From NCBI GenBank assembly GCA_019115745.1, contig DXDA01000023.1, positions 1 through 50,230 on the forward strand: 50,230 nt of DNA. The letters are read 5' to 3'. Origin of the DNA: Candidatus Alistipes intestinigallinarum. Its GTDB lineage: Bacteria; Bacteroidota; Bacteroidia; Bacteroidales; Rikenellaceae. The notes below the pieces were generated by a model. It was not told the origin of the DNA. It saw only the letters and a program-made list of their open reading frames with translations, and searched no databases. Below are positions 16,832-24,015 of this stretch, piece by piece. Position 1 is the stretch's first letter; the number at the start of each line of letters is the position of its first letter. The translations under genes were made by a program, and so were the position numbers.

Positions 16832-18559
16832 TTATTCGAGACGGATCTCGGCGACGGGGGCTCCGGCCGGAACCATCGGGAAGACGTTTTCCTGGCTTTC
16901 GACGCAGACCTCCAGCAGATAGGCACCCGCTGCGGCCTTCATTTCGCCGACGGCGGCGGCCAGCTCCTCGCGGCGTTCGACGCGGCGGTATCCGAGTCCG
17001 TTGGCGCGGGCGATCAGACCGAAGTCGGGGTTCGCCAGTTCGGTGAAGGAGTAGCGCGAGTCGTAGAAGAGCTCCTGCCACTGGCGTACCATGCCGAGGA
17101 AGGAGTTGTTCAGCAGGACGATCTTCACGGGAACCCGCGACTGGAAGATCGTGCCCAGCTCCTGAATGGTCATCTGCAGCCCGCCGTCGCCGACGAAGAG
17201 AACGACATCGCGCTCCGGGGCGCCGAGTTTGGCGCCGATGGCGGCCGGGAGTCCGAATCCCATCGTGCCGAGGCCTCCCGAGGTGACGAGGCTCCGCGTG
17301 CGGCGGAATCCGAAGTAACGGGCGGCGAACATCTGCTGCTGCCCGACGTCGGTCACCACCACGGCGTCGTTCGCATAGGCGCGGGCCACCGTATCGACGG
17401 CTTCGCCCATGTGGATCTTCGGACCGGCGGGGTGCAGGGCGGGGCGGATGACCCGCTCCTGTTCGATACGGTCGCAGTCGTGGAATTCGGCGGTCCAGGC
17501 GCTGTGGTTCCGCTTGCGGATGCGTTGGGTTAGCAGCGGCAGGGTCTGGCGCACGTCACCCGCCACGGGGACATCCGCCTGAATGATCTTTCCGATCTCC
17601 GCGGGGTCGATCTCCAGGTGGATCACCTTGGCGTTTTCGCCGAAGTGGGCGGGATTGCCCGTCACGCGGTCGTCGAAACGCATTCCCACGGCGACGAGCA
17701 GGTCGCAGTCGCGGTTCTTGATGTTGGGGCCGTAGTTGCCGTGCATACCCAGCATCCCGACGTACTGCGGCGAATCGGTCGGCACGGCCGACAACCCCAG
17801 CAGTGTCGAGGCAACGGGCATTCCGCTGCGGTCGAGGAACTCCTGCAGTTCGGTTTCGGCATTCCCGAGGATGACGCCCTGACCCACCATGACCAGCGGA
17901 CGCCGGGCTTCGTCGATGAGGCGGGCCGCTTCCTCGATGCGCGCCGGGTCGGGTTCCGGGACGGGGACGTAGCTGCGGATCGAGACGAGCTTCTCGTAGT
18001 GGAACGGCGCCATGCCGCACTGGGCATCCTTCGTGATGTCGACAACCACCGGCCCGGGACGTCCCGAGCGGGCCACGTAGAAGGCCTTGGCGATGGCTGC
18101 CGGAATCTCCTCGACACACTTGACCTGGCAGTTCCATTTCGTGACGGCCTGCGTGATCCCGACGAAGTTGGTCTCCTGGAAGGCGTCGGTGCCGAGCAGC
18201 GACGAGCCGACCTGTCCGGTGACAAGCACCAGCGGCGTGGAGTCCATCAGTGCGTCGGCCAGTCCCGTGACGGTATTCGTGGCGCCGGGTCCCGACGTGA
18301 CCATGCAGACGCCCACGCGTCCGCTGACCCGTGCATATCCCTGCGCGGCGTGTACGGCGCCCTGCTCGTGCCGCACGAGGATGTGGCGCAGTCGGTCGCG
18401 GTAGTCGTACAGGGCATCGTAGACGGGGATGATGGCTCCGCCGGGGTAACCGAAAATGGTGTCGACGCCTTCGATCAGGAACGATTCGAGCAGGGCCTGC
18501 GAACCCGTCATCAGGGGCTCGGAGGCCGTTTGTCGCGCGTCGGGAGTGGAGGTATTCAT
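16832..18559 (-). CDS. ilvB: Acetolactate synthase catalytic subunit
   Basis: A 575-residue thiamine-diphosphate enzyme that condenses two pyruvates, or pyruvate with 2-ketobutyrate, in the first common step of Val/Ile synthesis. The activating glutamate lies in LVRHEQGAVHAAQGYAR, the FAD-region in GMHGNYGPNIKNRDCDLLVAVGMRFDDRVTG, and the ThDP-Mg motif in LFVGDGGLQMTIQELGTI with NNSFLGMVRQWQ. The first 17 residues are a poorly conserved leader. It sits between ilvD (42 nt upstream) and ilvN. Confidence 0.96.
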   Translation of the reverse strand: MNTSTPDARQTASEPLMTGSQALLESFLIEGVDTIFGYPGGAIIPVYDALYDYRDRLRHILVRHEQGAVHAAQGYARVSGRVGVCMVTSGPGATNTVTGLADALMDSTPLVLVTGQVGSSLLGTDAFQETNFVGITQAVTKWNCQVKCVEEIPAAIAKAFYVARSGRPGPVVVDITKDAQCGMAPFHYEKLVSIRSYVPVPEPDPARIEEAARLIDEARRPLVMVGQGVILGNAETELQEFLDRSGMPVASTLLGLSAVPTDSPQYVGMLGMHGNYGPNIKNRDCDLLVAVGMRFDDRVTGNPAHFGENAKVIHLEIDPAEIGKIIQADVPVAGDVRQTLPLLTQRIRKRNHSAWTAEFHDCDRIEQERVIRPALHPAGPKIHMGEAVDTVARAYANDAVVVTDVGQQQMFAARYFGFRRTRSLVTSGGLGTMGFGLPAAIGAKLGAPERDVVLFVGDGGLQMTIQELGTIFQSRVPVKIVLLNNSFLGMVRQWQELFYDSRYSFTELANPDFGLIARANGLGYRRVERREELAAAVGEMKAAAGAYLLEVCVESQENVFPMVPAGAPVAEIRLE

Positions 18560-18601
18560 GGCTGGATCGGGATTATTCGGGTTGGATCGGTATTCGTTTT
18601 T

Positions 18602-20440
18602 TTACGCTTCGTCGTCGAGGATGCGGACGGCGCCCTTGTCCGCCGAGCTGACCAGCCGGGCGTAGGCGCGGAGCGATTTCGGAACCTGACGGTCGCGGGC
18701 TGCCGGGCGGAAGTGCTCCTGAGCCGCCATGCGCGCGGCAATCTCCGCATCGTCGACCAGCAGGCGGATCGAACGCTTCGGAATGTCGATTTCGATTTCG
18801 TCGCCCGTGCGGACGATGGCGATCTCGCCGCCCGAGGCGGCCTCCGGGGAGACGTGGCCGATCGAGAGCCCCGACGTACCGCCCGAGAAGCGTCCGTCGG
18901 TGATCAGTGCGCAGGCTTTGTCGAGGTGTTTCGACTTGAGGTACGACGTGGGGTAGAGCATCTCCTGCATGCCGGGGCCGCCCTTCGGACCCTCGTAGCG
19001 GATGACGACCACCTCGCCGGGCTTTACTTCGTCGTTGAGGATGCCGTGCATGGCCTGCTCCTGCGACTCGTAGACGCGGGCCGCGCCGCGGAAGACGAAG
19101 AGCTTCTCATCGACCCCGGCGGTCTTCACCACGCAGCCCGAACGGGCGATGTTGCCCGTCAGGACGGCCAGGCCGCCGTCGCGAAAGTAGGCGTGAGCGA
19201 TGTCGCGGATGCAGCCCTCGGCGCGGTCGGTGTCGAGCGCGTCGTAGTAGCAGTGCTGCGACCCCAGCTCGCGGCTGTAATGGCCGGCCGGGGCACTCAG
19301 CGAACGGCGCCGGGCGGCATCCGAGGCCGTGGGGCTGAGGATGTCGCACGCCGCGATGGCTTCGCCGAGCGTGCGTCCGTCGACCCGCTGCACCGAGGAG
19401 TCGAGCAGCCCGCCGCGGTTGAGTTCGCCGAGGATGGCGAAGATGCCGCCCGCACGGTTGACGTCCTGAATGTGGTAGTGGGAGTTGGGGGCCACCTTGC
19501 AGAGCACCGGGACGCGCCGCGAGAGGCGGTCGATATCCTGCATCGTGAAGTCCACGCCGGCCTCGTGTGCCACGGCCAGCAGGTGCAGGACCGTGTTGGT
19601 CGAGCCGCCCATGGCGATATCGAGCGACATGGCGTTCTCGAAGGCGGCCTTCGTGGCAATCGAACGGGGCAGGACGCTCTCGTCCCCCTCGAAGTAGTAG
19701 CGTTCGGCGTTGCGCACGATGATGGCGGCGGCATCCTCGAACAACTGGCGGCGGTTGGCGTGTGTGGCGACGATCGTGCCGTTGCCGGGGAGCGACAACC
19801 CGAGGGCCTCCGTGAGGCAGTTCATCGAGTTGGCGGTGAACATGCCCGAGCAGGAGCCGCATCCGGGGCAGGCGCAGCGCTCTATTTCGGCGATCTGCTC
19901 GTCGGAATACTTCGCATCGGCCGACATGACCATGGCGTCGATCAGGTCGAGATGTCGGTCGCCGAAGCGTCCGGCCTCCATCGGGCCTCCCGAGACGAAG
20001 ATCGTGGGAATGTTGAGCCGCATGGCGGCCATCAGCATCCCGGGGGTGATCTTGTCGCAGTTGGAGATGCAGACCAGGGCGTCGATCTTGTGGGCGTTGG
20101 CCATGTATTCGACGCTGTCGGCGATGATTTCGCGCGAGGGCAGCGAGTAGAGCATCCCGTCGTGTCCCATGGCGATTCCGTCGTCGATGGCGATGGTATT
20201 GAACTCGGCGGCGAAGCATCCGAGGCTTTCGATGCGTTGTTTGACCTGCTGACCGATCTCGTGCAGGTGGACGTGTCCGGGCACGAGTTGCGTGAAGGAG
20301 TTGGCGATACCGATGACGGGGCGTCCGAACTGTTCTTCGCGCATTCCGTTTGCGCGCCAGAGGCTCCGGGCTCCGGCCATGCGGCGGCCCGAGGTGGTGA
20401 CGGCGCTTCTGAGCGAATGTTTCATTTTTTGCGGTTCCAT
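18602..20440 (-). CDS. ilvD: Dihydroxy-acid dehydratase
   Basis: A 612-residue Fe-S dehydratase that makes the 2-keto acids of valine and isoleucine. Cluster-ligand cysteines are visible in [13 protein letters not shown] and [19 protein letters not shown], together with the family motifs [12 protein letters not shown] and [25 protein letters not shown]. The length is standard for IlvD. It is the first structural gene after the attenuator: the attenuator T run ends about 30 nt upstream of the ATG. Transcription of the whole ilvDBNC-asnB unit therefore appears to depend on read-through of that hairpin. Confidence 0.96.
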   Translation of the reverse strand: MEPQKMKHSLRSAVTTSGRRMAGARSLWRANGMREEQFGRPVIGIANSFTQLVPGHVHLHEIGQQVKQRIESLGCFAAEFNTIAIDDGIAMGHDGMLYSLPSREIIADSVEYMANAHKIDALVCISNCDKITPGMLMAAMRLNIPTIFVSGGPMEAGRFGDRHLDLIDAMVMSADAKYSDEQIAEIERCACPGCGSCSGMFTANSMNCLTEALGLSLPGNGTIVATHANRRQLFEDAAAIIVRNAERYYFEGDESVLPRSIATKAAFENAMSLDIAMGGSTNTVLHLLAVAHEAGVDFTMQDIDRLSRRVPVLCKVAPNSHYHIQDVNRAGGIFAILGELNRGGLLDSSVQRVDGRTLGEAIAACDILSPTASDAARRRSLSAPAGHYSRELGSQHCYYDALDTDRAEGCIRDIAHAYFRDGGLAVLTGNIARSGCVVKTAGVDEKLFVFRGAARVYESQEQAMHGILNDEVKPGEVVVIRYEGPKGGPGMQEMLYPTSYLKSKHLDKACALITDGRFSGGTSGLSIGHVSPEAASGGEIAIVRTGDEIEIDIPKRSIRLLVDDAEIAARMAAQEHFRPAARDRQVPKSLRAYARLVSSADKGAVRILDDEA

Positions 20441-20470
20441 GGTTGTGTGAGGGCGCTGGCCTGAAAATCA

Positions 20471-20502
20471 AAAAACCTTTCCCCGTTGGGAGAAAGGTTT
20501 TG
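20471..20502 (-). terminator. ilv attenuator terminator hairpin
   Basis: On the minus strand between the leader peptide and ilvD: arms AAACCTTTC plus CCC and GGG plus GAAAGGTTT (with one bulged T), followed by six T residues at 20476-20471. The 5' arm (20499-20489) is also exactly complementary over 11 bases to an upstream segment at 20538-20528, so terminator and antiterminator are mutually exclusive. Confidence 0.88.
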
Positions 20503-20525
20503 TTTTATCCATCGAACAGGTACGT

Positions 20526-20606
20526 CACCTTTCTCCCGTTATCTTTTTAATGACCACGAGCAGCACGTTAATGACGACGTTATTCGAATGATTCAGGGCG
20601 ATCATG
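20526..20606 (-). CDS. ilv operon leader peptide (attenuation)
   Basis: A 26-codon ORF, too short for routine gene calling, between the ilv promoter and the attenuator. It starts MIALNH and continues with the run VVINVLLVVIKKI; 12 of 26 codons specify Ile, Val or Leu, the end products of the operon. The last codons (GGA GAA AGG TGA) are themselves the antiterminator segment: 20538-20528 can pair over 11 bp with the 5' arm of the terminator. A ribosome that reaches the stop would mask this segment and allow termination; a ribosome stalled on Val/Leu/Ile codons would leave it free, so the antiterminator forms and ilvDBNC-asnB are transcribed. This is the classic ribosome-mediated attenuation layout; operation is inferred. 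Confidence 0.9.
20528..20538 (-). promoter_or_regulatory. ilv antiterminator segment
   Basis: Minus-strand GGGAGAAAGGT overlaps the last codons and stop of the ilv leader peptide and is a perfect 11-base complement of ACCTTTCTCCC, the 5' arm of the attenuator terminator (20499-20489). Pairing extends no further on either side. Confidence 0.82.
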
Positions 20607-20631
20607 CCGTTTTTTCGTTTTGTTCAGAAGC

Positions 20632-20663
20632 AAAGATAGGGAACTAATTCGGGATGCGCAAAT
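20632..20663 (-). promoter_or_regulatory. ilv operon promoter
   Basis: Minus-strand TTTG (20663-20660), exactly 20 nt, then TATCTTTG (20639-20632): a full match to the Bacteroidota -33/-7 pattern. Transcription would start around 20626, about 20 nt before the leader peptide ATG, in an A-rich stretch suited to initiation in this phylum. Confidence 0.85.
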
Positions 20664-20951
20664 AATTTTCTAAAGAAATTTAATAATATGACGATCCGGA
20701 AGCATTTTCTTTAATTTTGCTTTCGGATTGTCCAAATACGTACTTGTATGTTACGGTTTGTAATCGACTTTTTGGCGTATCCGGCCTTTTGGGCGTCGAT
20801 TTTCCGGATTCGGGGCTTCGAACCGACTCCGGAATGACCCGGAACTTTCGATTTTCGGGCCCGATCATCGGCGCAGAGTCCTGTTTGTCACCCTTATATA
20901 TAAGGTGTTGGCTCCGGAGAGGAGGGCGTGCTTACGAATTGTTACCGGGGA
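20664..20951. other. Divergent ilv-thr intergenic region
   Basis: No gene is seen between the two opposed promoters. The stretch contains a TAATTTTG box (20712-20719) without a -33 partner, a degenerate REP-like palindrome around 20811-20842 (ending CTCCGGAATGAC), and a 14-bp perfect palindrome CCTTATATATAAGG at 20892-20905. Confidence 0.5.
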
Positions 20952-20983
20952 TTTGGATTATTAAAATATTTGTTTTATATTTG
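20952..20983 (+). promoter_or_regulatory. thr operon promoter
   Basis: TTTG (20952-20955), 20 nt, then TATATTTG (20976-20983), a full match to the Bacteroidota promoter pattern. The predicted start of transcription falls on or beside the ATG of the threonine-rich leader ORF at 20990. Confidence 0.82.
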
Positions 20984-20989
20984 TCCTCG

Positions 20990-21142
20990 ATGAATCTTCA
21001 GAGACTCCATACAACGCACGGTGAAGGACACGGCTTTTTCGGTGTCCGGACTGGTTGTGGAGTCGCCTCTCATTTCGTAACCATCGCTTCCGCGACGTTT
21101 ACCGCCACTACCACTACCACCACCCCTGTGGGGGTCGAGTAG
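20990..21142 (+). CDS. Threonine-rich leader peptide of the thr operon
   Basis: A 50-codon ORF placed 6 nt after the -7 box and 246 nt before thrB. Its last 21 codons contain nine threonines and one isoleucine, ending FTATTTTTTPVGVE; the codons are mostly ACC and ACT. The end closely recalls the E. coli thr leader (runs of Thr and Ile codons before a short tail). A tight CCCC/GGGG hairpin (21123-21134) sits inside the last codons. The ATG is so near the predicted transcription start that the transcript may be leaderless. No intrinsic terminator with a T run was found between this ORF and thrB, so the control mechanism (Rho, translation coupling, or other) is open. The same frame is open back to 20717, but only the part after the promoter is proposed as coding. 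Confidence 0.65.
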   Translation: MNLQRLHTTHGEGHGFFGVRTGCGVASHFVTIASATFTATTTTTTPVGVE

Positions 21143-21388
21143 TCTATATTCCGTCCGCATCGTCGTATGCCTATTCCGGCCCAGGCTGCCGGAGCGGAAA
21201 ACAGGGTAACAGCAACATTCTCCGGTCAACATCCGAAACCGACAGGCTCCAGACGCAGCGGTATCTGCGCGGGGCCGGGACAGGGAGTGGAATTTCGACT
21301 TCGGTCGCATCCTTCCCGATTTTCGGGTCTCGGGCCATCCCGGAGAGCTTCCACAAACGATTGGTTCCATTAAAAACGAAAATTCACC
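21143..21388 (+). other. Untranslated spacer between thr leader and thrB
   Basis: No convincing gene. Three modest hairpins: 21175-21193 (TCCGGC/GCCGGA), one near 21317-21329 (CCCGA/TCGGG), and one near 21328-21346. None is followed by a T tract. A-rich sequence precedes the thrB ATG. Confidence 0.5.
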
Positions 21389-22315
21389 ATGAAACATATC
21401 AAGGTTTTTGCCCCGGGAACGGTGGCCAATCTGGGTTGCGGGTTCGATGTGATGGGCCTGACGCTCGACGGTGTGGGCGATCTGCTGGAGGTCGGTGTCG
21501 AGCCCGGCGCCGAGGGGCTCTCGATCCGCAACGACAGCGGTGTCGATCTGCCTGCCTCGCTCGATGACAACGTCATTACGCCGGCCGTTCGGGCGATGCT
21601 CGAAGCCTATGGACGCCCGGTGCGGGTGGAGATCCGCCTGCTCGAAAAGATCGTCCCGGGAAGCGGCATCGGGTCGAGTGCGGCCTCGTCGGCTGCGGCC
21701 GTCTACGGCATCAACGAACTGCTGGGCCGCCCCTTCCCGGGCAAACGGCTCGTGGAGTTCGCCATGCAGGGCGAGGCGCTGCTCGGCGGTACGGCTCACG
21801 CCGATAATGTCGGTCCGGCGCTGCTGGGCGGCGTGGTGCTGATCCGCGGTTACGAACCCTTCGACATCGTGCGCCTGCCCGTGCCCGACAACTTCTTCTA
21901 CGCCGTGGTGCACCCGGCCATCGTCGTCAGTACGAAGATGGCCCGCGAGGTGCTTCCGCGTGAAATCCCCCTCTCGAAAGCCGTCACGCAGTGGGGCAAT
22001 GTCGGCGGACTGGTCGCCGGGTTTGCTCTGCGCGACGTGGCGCTGATCGGCCGTTCGATGCAGGATGTCGTTGTGGAGCCCTATCGCAAGGGCTTTATTC
22101 CCGACTACGACGTCTTGAAGGCGAGTGCATTGTCCGAAGGGGCTTTGGCCCTGAACATCGCCGGATCGGGACCTTCGGTCTTCGCCCTGGCCTCGGATTA
22201 TGCCGTGGCCTGCCGGATTGCCGACCGGATGAAGGCGCATTTCGCCGAACGCGGCATCGCCAGCAATACCTATGCGGGTCGGGTGTCGAATGCGGGAGCA
22301 CGGGTTGTCGAATAA
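21389..22315 (+). CDS. thrB: Homoserine kinase
   Basis: A 308-residue GHMP kinase that phosphorylates homoserine on the way to threonine. The ATP-binding loop is VPGSGIGSSAASSAAAVYGINELLG (about residues 89-113), the N-terminal FAPGTVANLGCGFDVMGL is the GHMP signature start, and NIAGSGPSVFALA forms the C-terminal GHMP loop. It is followed 15 nt later by thrC. No aspartokinase/homoserine dehydrogenase gene accompanies the pair here, so the earlier steps must be encoded elsewhere. Confidence 0.95.
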   Translation: MKHIKVFAPGTVANLGCGFDVMGLTLDGVGDLLEVGVEPGAEGLSIRNDSGVDLPASLDDNVITPAVRAMLEAYGRPVRVEIRLLEKIVPGSGIGSSAASSAAAVYGINELLGRPFPGKRLVEFAMQGEALLGGTAHADNVGPALLGGVVLIRGYEPFDIVRLPVPDNFFYAVVHPAIVVSTKMAREVLPREIPLSKAVTQWGNVGGLVAGFALRDVALIGRSMQDVVVEPYRKGFIPDYDVLKASALSEGALALNIAGSGPSVFALASDYAVACRIADRMKAHFAERGIASNTYAGRVSNAGARVVE

Positions 22316-22330
22316 CAAACACACAAAGCC

Positions 22331-23623
22331 ATGAAATTTTACAGTACACGGGACCGGGAGCGGAAACAGGCCTGTACGCTCCGCGAGGCCGTCATGATGG
22401 GACTGGCCCCCGACGGTGGGTTGTTCGTTCCGGAACGGATTCCGCAGGCCGATCTTTCCGAGGCGGAGCGCCGGGCCGGGGAGTCGTACGGCTCCTTGGC
22501 GAGCTACCTGGCGGGTCTCTTTTTCGGGGAAGATCTCGACCCGCAGGCGCTGCGCCGTGAGCTGGAGTCGCTGTATGACTTTCCGGTGCCGTTGCGCAGG
22601 GTGGGGCGGGGACGCTATACGCTCGAACTCTTTCACGGACCGACCTGTGCCTTCAAGGATTTCGGCGCGGGATTCATGGGCCGGGCCGTCGGACTGCTGG
22701 GGGCGGCCGGGGAGCGGCTCGTCATCCTCACGGCCACGTCGGGCGATACGGGCAGTGCCGTGGCGCATGGATTCTATAACGTGCCGGGCGTCGACGTGGT
22801 GGTGCTCTACCCCGAGGGGAAGATCAGCCGCCTGCAGGAGTGCCAGATGACGGCGCTCGGGGGCAATATCCATCCGCTGCGTGTCGCCGGGACGTTCGAT
22901 GACTGTCAGCGGCTGGTGAAGGAGCTCTTTGCCGACGAGGCGTTCCGTCGCCGTCGCCGGGTGACGTCGGCCAATTCGATCAACCTGCTGCGGTGGATTC
23001 CCCAGGCGTTCTACTACTTTTACGGCTACTTCCTTTGGCGGCGGGAGACGGGCGGCGACCATCCGACGATCGTCGTGCCGAGCGGCAATTTCGGCAACCT
23101 GGCGGCGGGGATGCTGGCACAGCGAATGGGACTCCCGGTCGGGGACTTCGTGGCGGCATCGAACCTCAACGACGTGGTTCCGGAGTTCCTGCGCACGGGT
23201 GTCTACCGCCCGCGGCCCTCGATCCAAACTCCGGCCAGCGCCATGGACGTGGGAGCTCCGAGCAATTTCGAACGGATGCTGTGGCTGTGCGGCGGGGATC
23301 CCGAGGCGTTGCGGGCGGAGTTGACGGGTTTTCGGTGCGACAATGCCGGGATCCGGCGGACGATCGACGAGTTGTACGAACGGACCGGTTATTTCTCGGA
23401 TCCGCACAGTGCCGTGGGATATGCGGCGTCGATGGCGGTCGGGAAGCCGGGCTTCTACCTCTCGACGGCGCATCCGGCGAAGTTCGGCGAGGTGATCACT
23501 TCGGTAACGGGGACACGGATTCCGCTGCCTGAACGGCTGGAGAAGTTGACGCAGCGACCTCAGCATTCGGATCCGCTGGCCGTGGATCTTGCGGCACTGG
23601 AGGCGTTCGTCGAGCAGGTCTGA
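22331..23623 (+). CDS. thrC: Threonine synthase
   Basis: A 430-residue PLP enzyme converting O-phosphohomoserine to threonine. The PLP lysine lies in GPTCAFKDFGAGFMG; the phosphate loop region shows TATSGDTGSAVAHGF, and PSGNFGNLAAGMLAQRMGLP is the conserved central segment. The length and the early start MKFYSTRDRERKQ fit the class with a short N-terminal domain used by Bacteroidota and enterobacteria. It is the last gene of the thrBC operon and is closed by a strong terminator 44 nt downstream. Confidence 0.95.
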   Translation: MKFYSTRDRERKQACTLREAVMMGLAPDGGLFVPERIPQADLSEAERRAGESYGSLASYLAGLFFGEDLDPQALRRELESLYDFPVPLRRVGRGRYTLELFHGPTCAFKDFGAGFMGRAVGLLGAAGERLVILTATSGDTGSAVAHGFYNVPGVDVVVLYPEGKISRLQECQMTALGGNIHPLRVAGTFDDCQRLVKELFADEAFRRRRRVTSANSINLLRWIPQAFYYFYGYFLWRRETGGDHPTIVVPSGNFGNLAAGMLAQRMGLPVGDFVAASNLNDVVPEFLRTGVYRPRPSIQTPASAMDVGAPSNFERMLWLCGGDPEALRAELTGFRCDNAGIRRTIDELYERTGYFSDPHSAVGYAASMAVGKPGFYLSTAHPAKFGEVITSVTGTRIPLPERLEKLTQRPQHSDPLAVDLAALEAFVEQV

Positions 23624-23663
23624 ACGGACGGTCCGATTCGAATAGGAACAGTCCGTCTTGAAT

Positions 23664-23706
23664 AAGGGCAACCCCGATCCGGAATCCGAATCGGGGTTGC
23701 CTTTTT
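23664..23706 (+). terminator. Terminator of the thrBC operon
   Basis: A 12-bp perfect stem (23667-23678, GGCAACCCCGAT, with 23690-23701) around an 11-nt loop, followed by TTTTT. Flanking A and T residues lengthen the stem further. Confidence 0.92.
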
Positions 23707-23801
23707 ATGCGAAACACGCTCGTCGGGTCATCGGGCCGATTCCGACCGGATGGCCTTGCGGAATCCCAGCCTGCGGGGAGGACCCCTGATCGACCAACAC
23801 G

Positions 23802-23833
23802 AAAAAAGCGGAAACCTTTCGATTTCCGCTTTT
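23802..23833 (-). terminator. Terminator of tRNA-Lys
   Basis: On the minus strand immediately after the CCA end: arms AAAAGCGGAAA and TTTCCGCTTTT (11 bp) with an 8-nt loop, continuing into a T run at 23807-23802. The first stem base is the last base of the tRNA gene. Confidence 0.88.
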
Positions 23834-23908
23834 GGTACCCCCTCAGGGGCTCGAACCCTGGACCCCAACATTAAGAGTGTCGTGCTCTACCAACTGAGCT
23901 AAAGAGGC
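23833..23908 (-). tRNA. tRNA-Lys (anticodon CTT)
   Basis: A complete 76-nt cloverleaf with encoded CCA. Acceptor GCCTCTT, D-stem GCTC/GAGC with loop AGTTGGTA, anticodon stem CGACA/TGTTG with loop CTCTTAA (anticodon CTT, reads AAG), 5-nt variable loop, and T-arm CAGGG TTCGAGC CCCTG. The acceptor 3' strand AGGGGGT pairs with several G-U wobbles. A promoter lies 25 nt upstream and a terminator abuts the 3' end, so it is a single-gene transcript. Confidence 0.96.
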
Positions 23909-23933
23909 ATCAATCGTTATCCGATTGCGAATG

Positions 23934-23964
23934 CAAAGATAGGTATAAAATTGTTAATTCCAAA
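23934..23964 (-). promoter_or_regulatory. tRNA-Lys promoter
   Basis: Minus-strand TTTG (23964-23961), 19 nt, then TATCTTTG (23941-23934), 25 nt upstream of the mature tRNA 5' end. Confidence 0.75.
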
Positions 23965-24015
23965 AGATTTTTCAAAAAAAAGTGGATTTTTTTTCTTTTT
24001 CACCCTCTCCGCGCG

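Noticed and set aside
17618..20464. Long plus-strand open frame opposite ilvB and ilvD
   Set aside because: It crosses two genes and the operon gap with valine/aspartate/glycine-rich shadow composition and no recognisable domain.
20717..20989. Upstream extension of the thr leader frame as a 141-residue protein
   Set aside because: The extension lies before the promoter, contains the -33/-7 boxes and shows no protein-like features.
21175..21346. Hairpins before thrB as an intrinsic attenuator terminator
   Set aside because: None of the stems is followed by a T tract, so termination there cannot be claimed from sequence.
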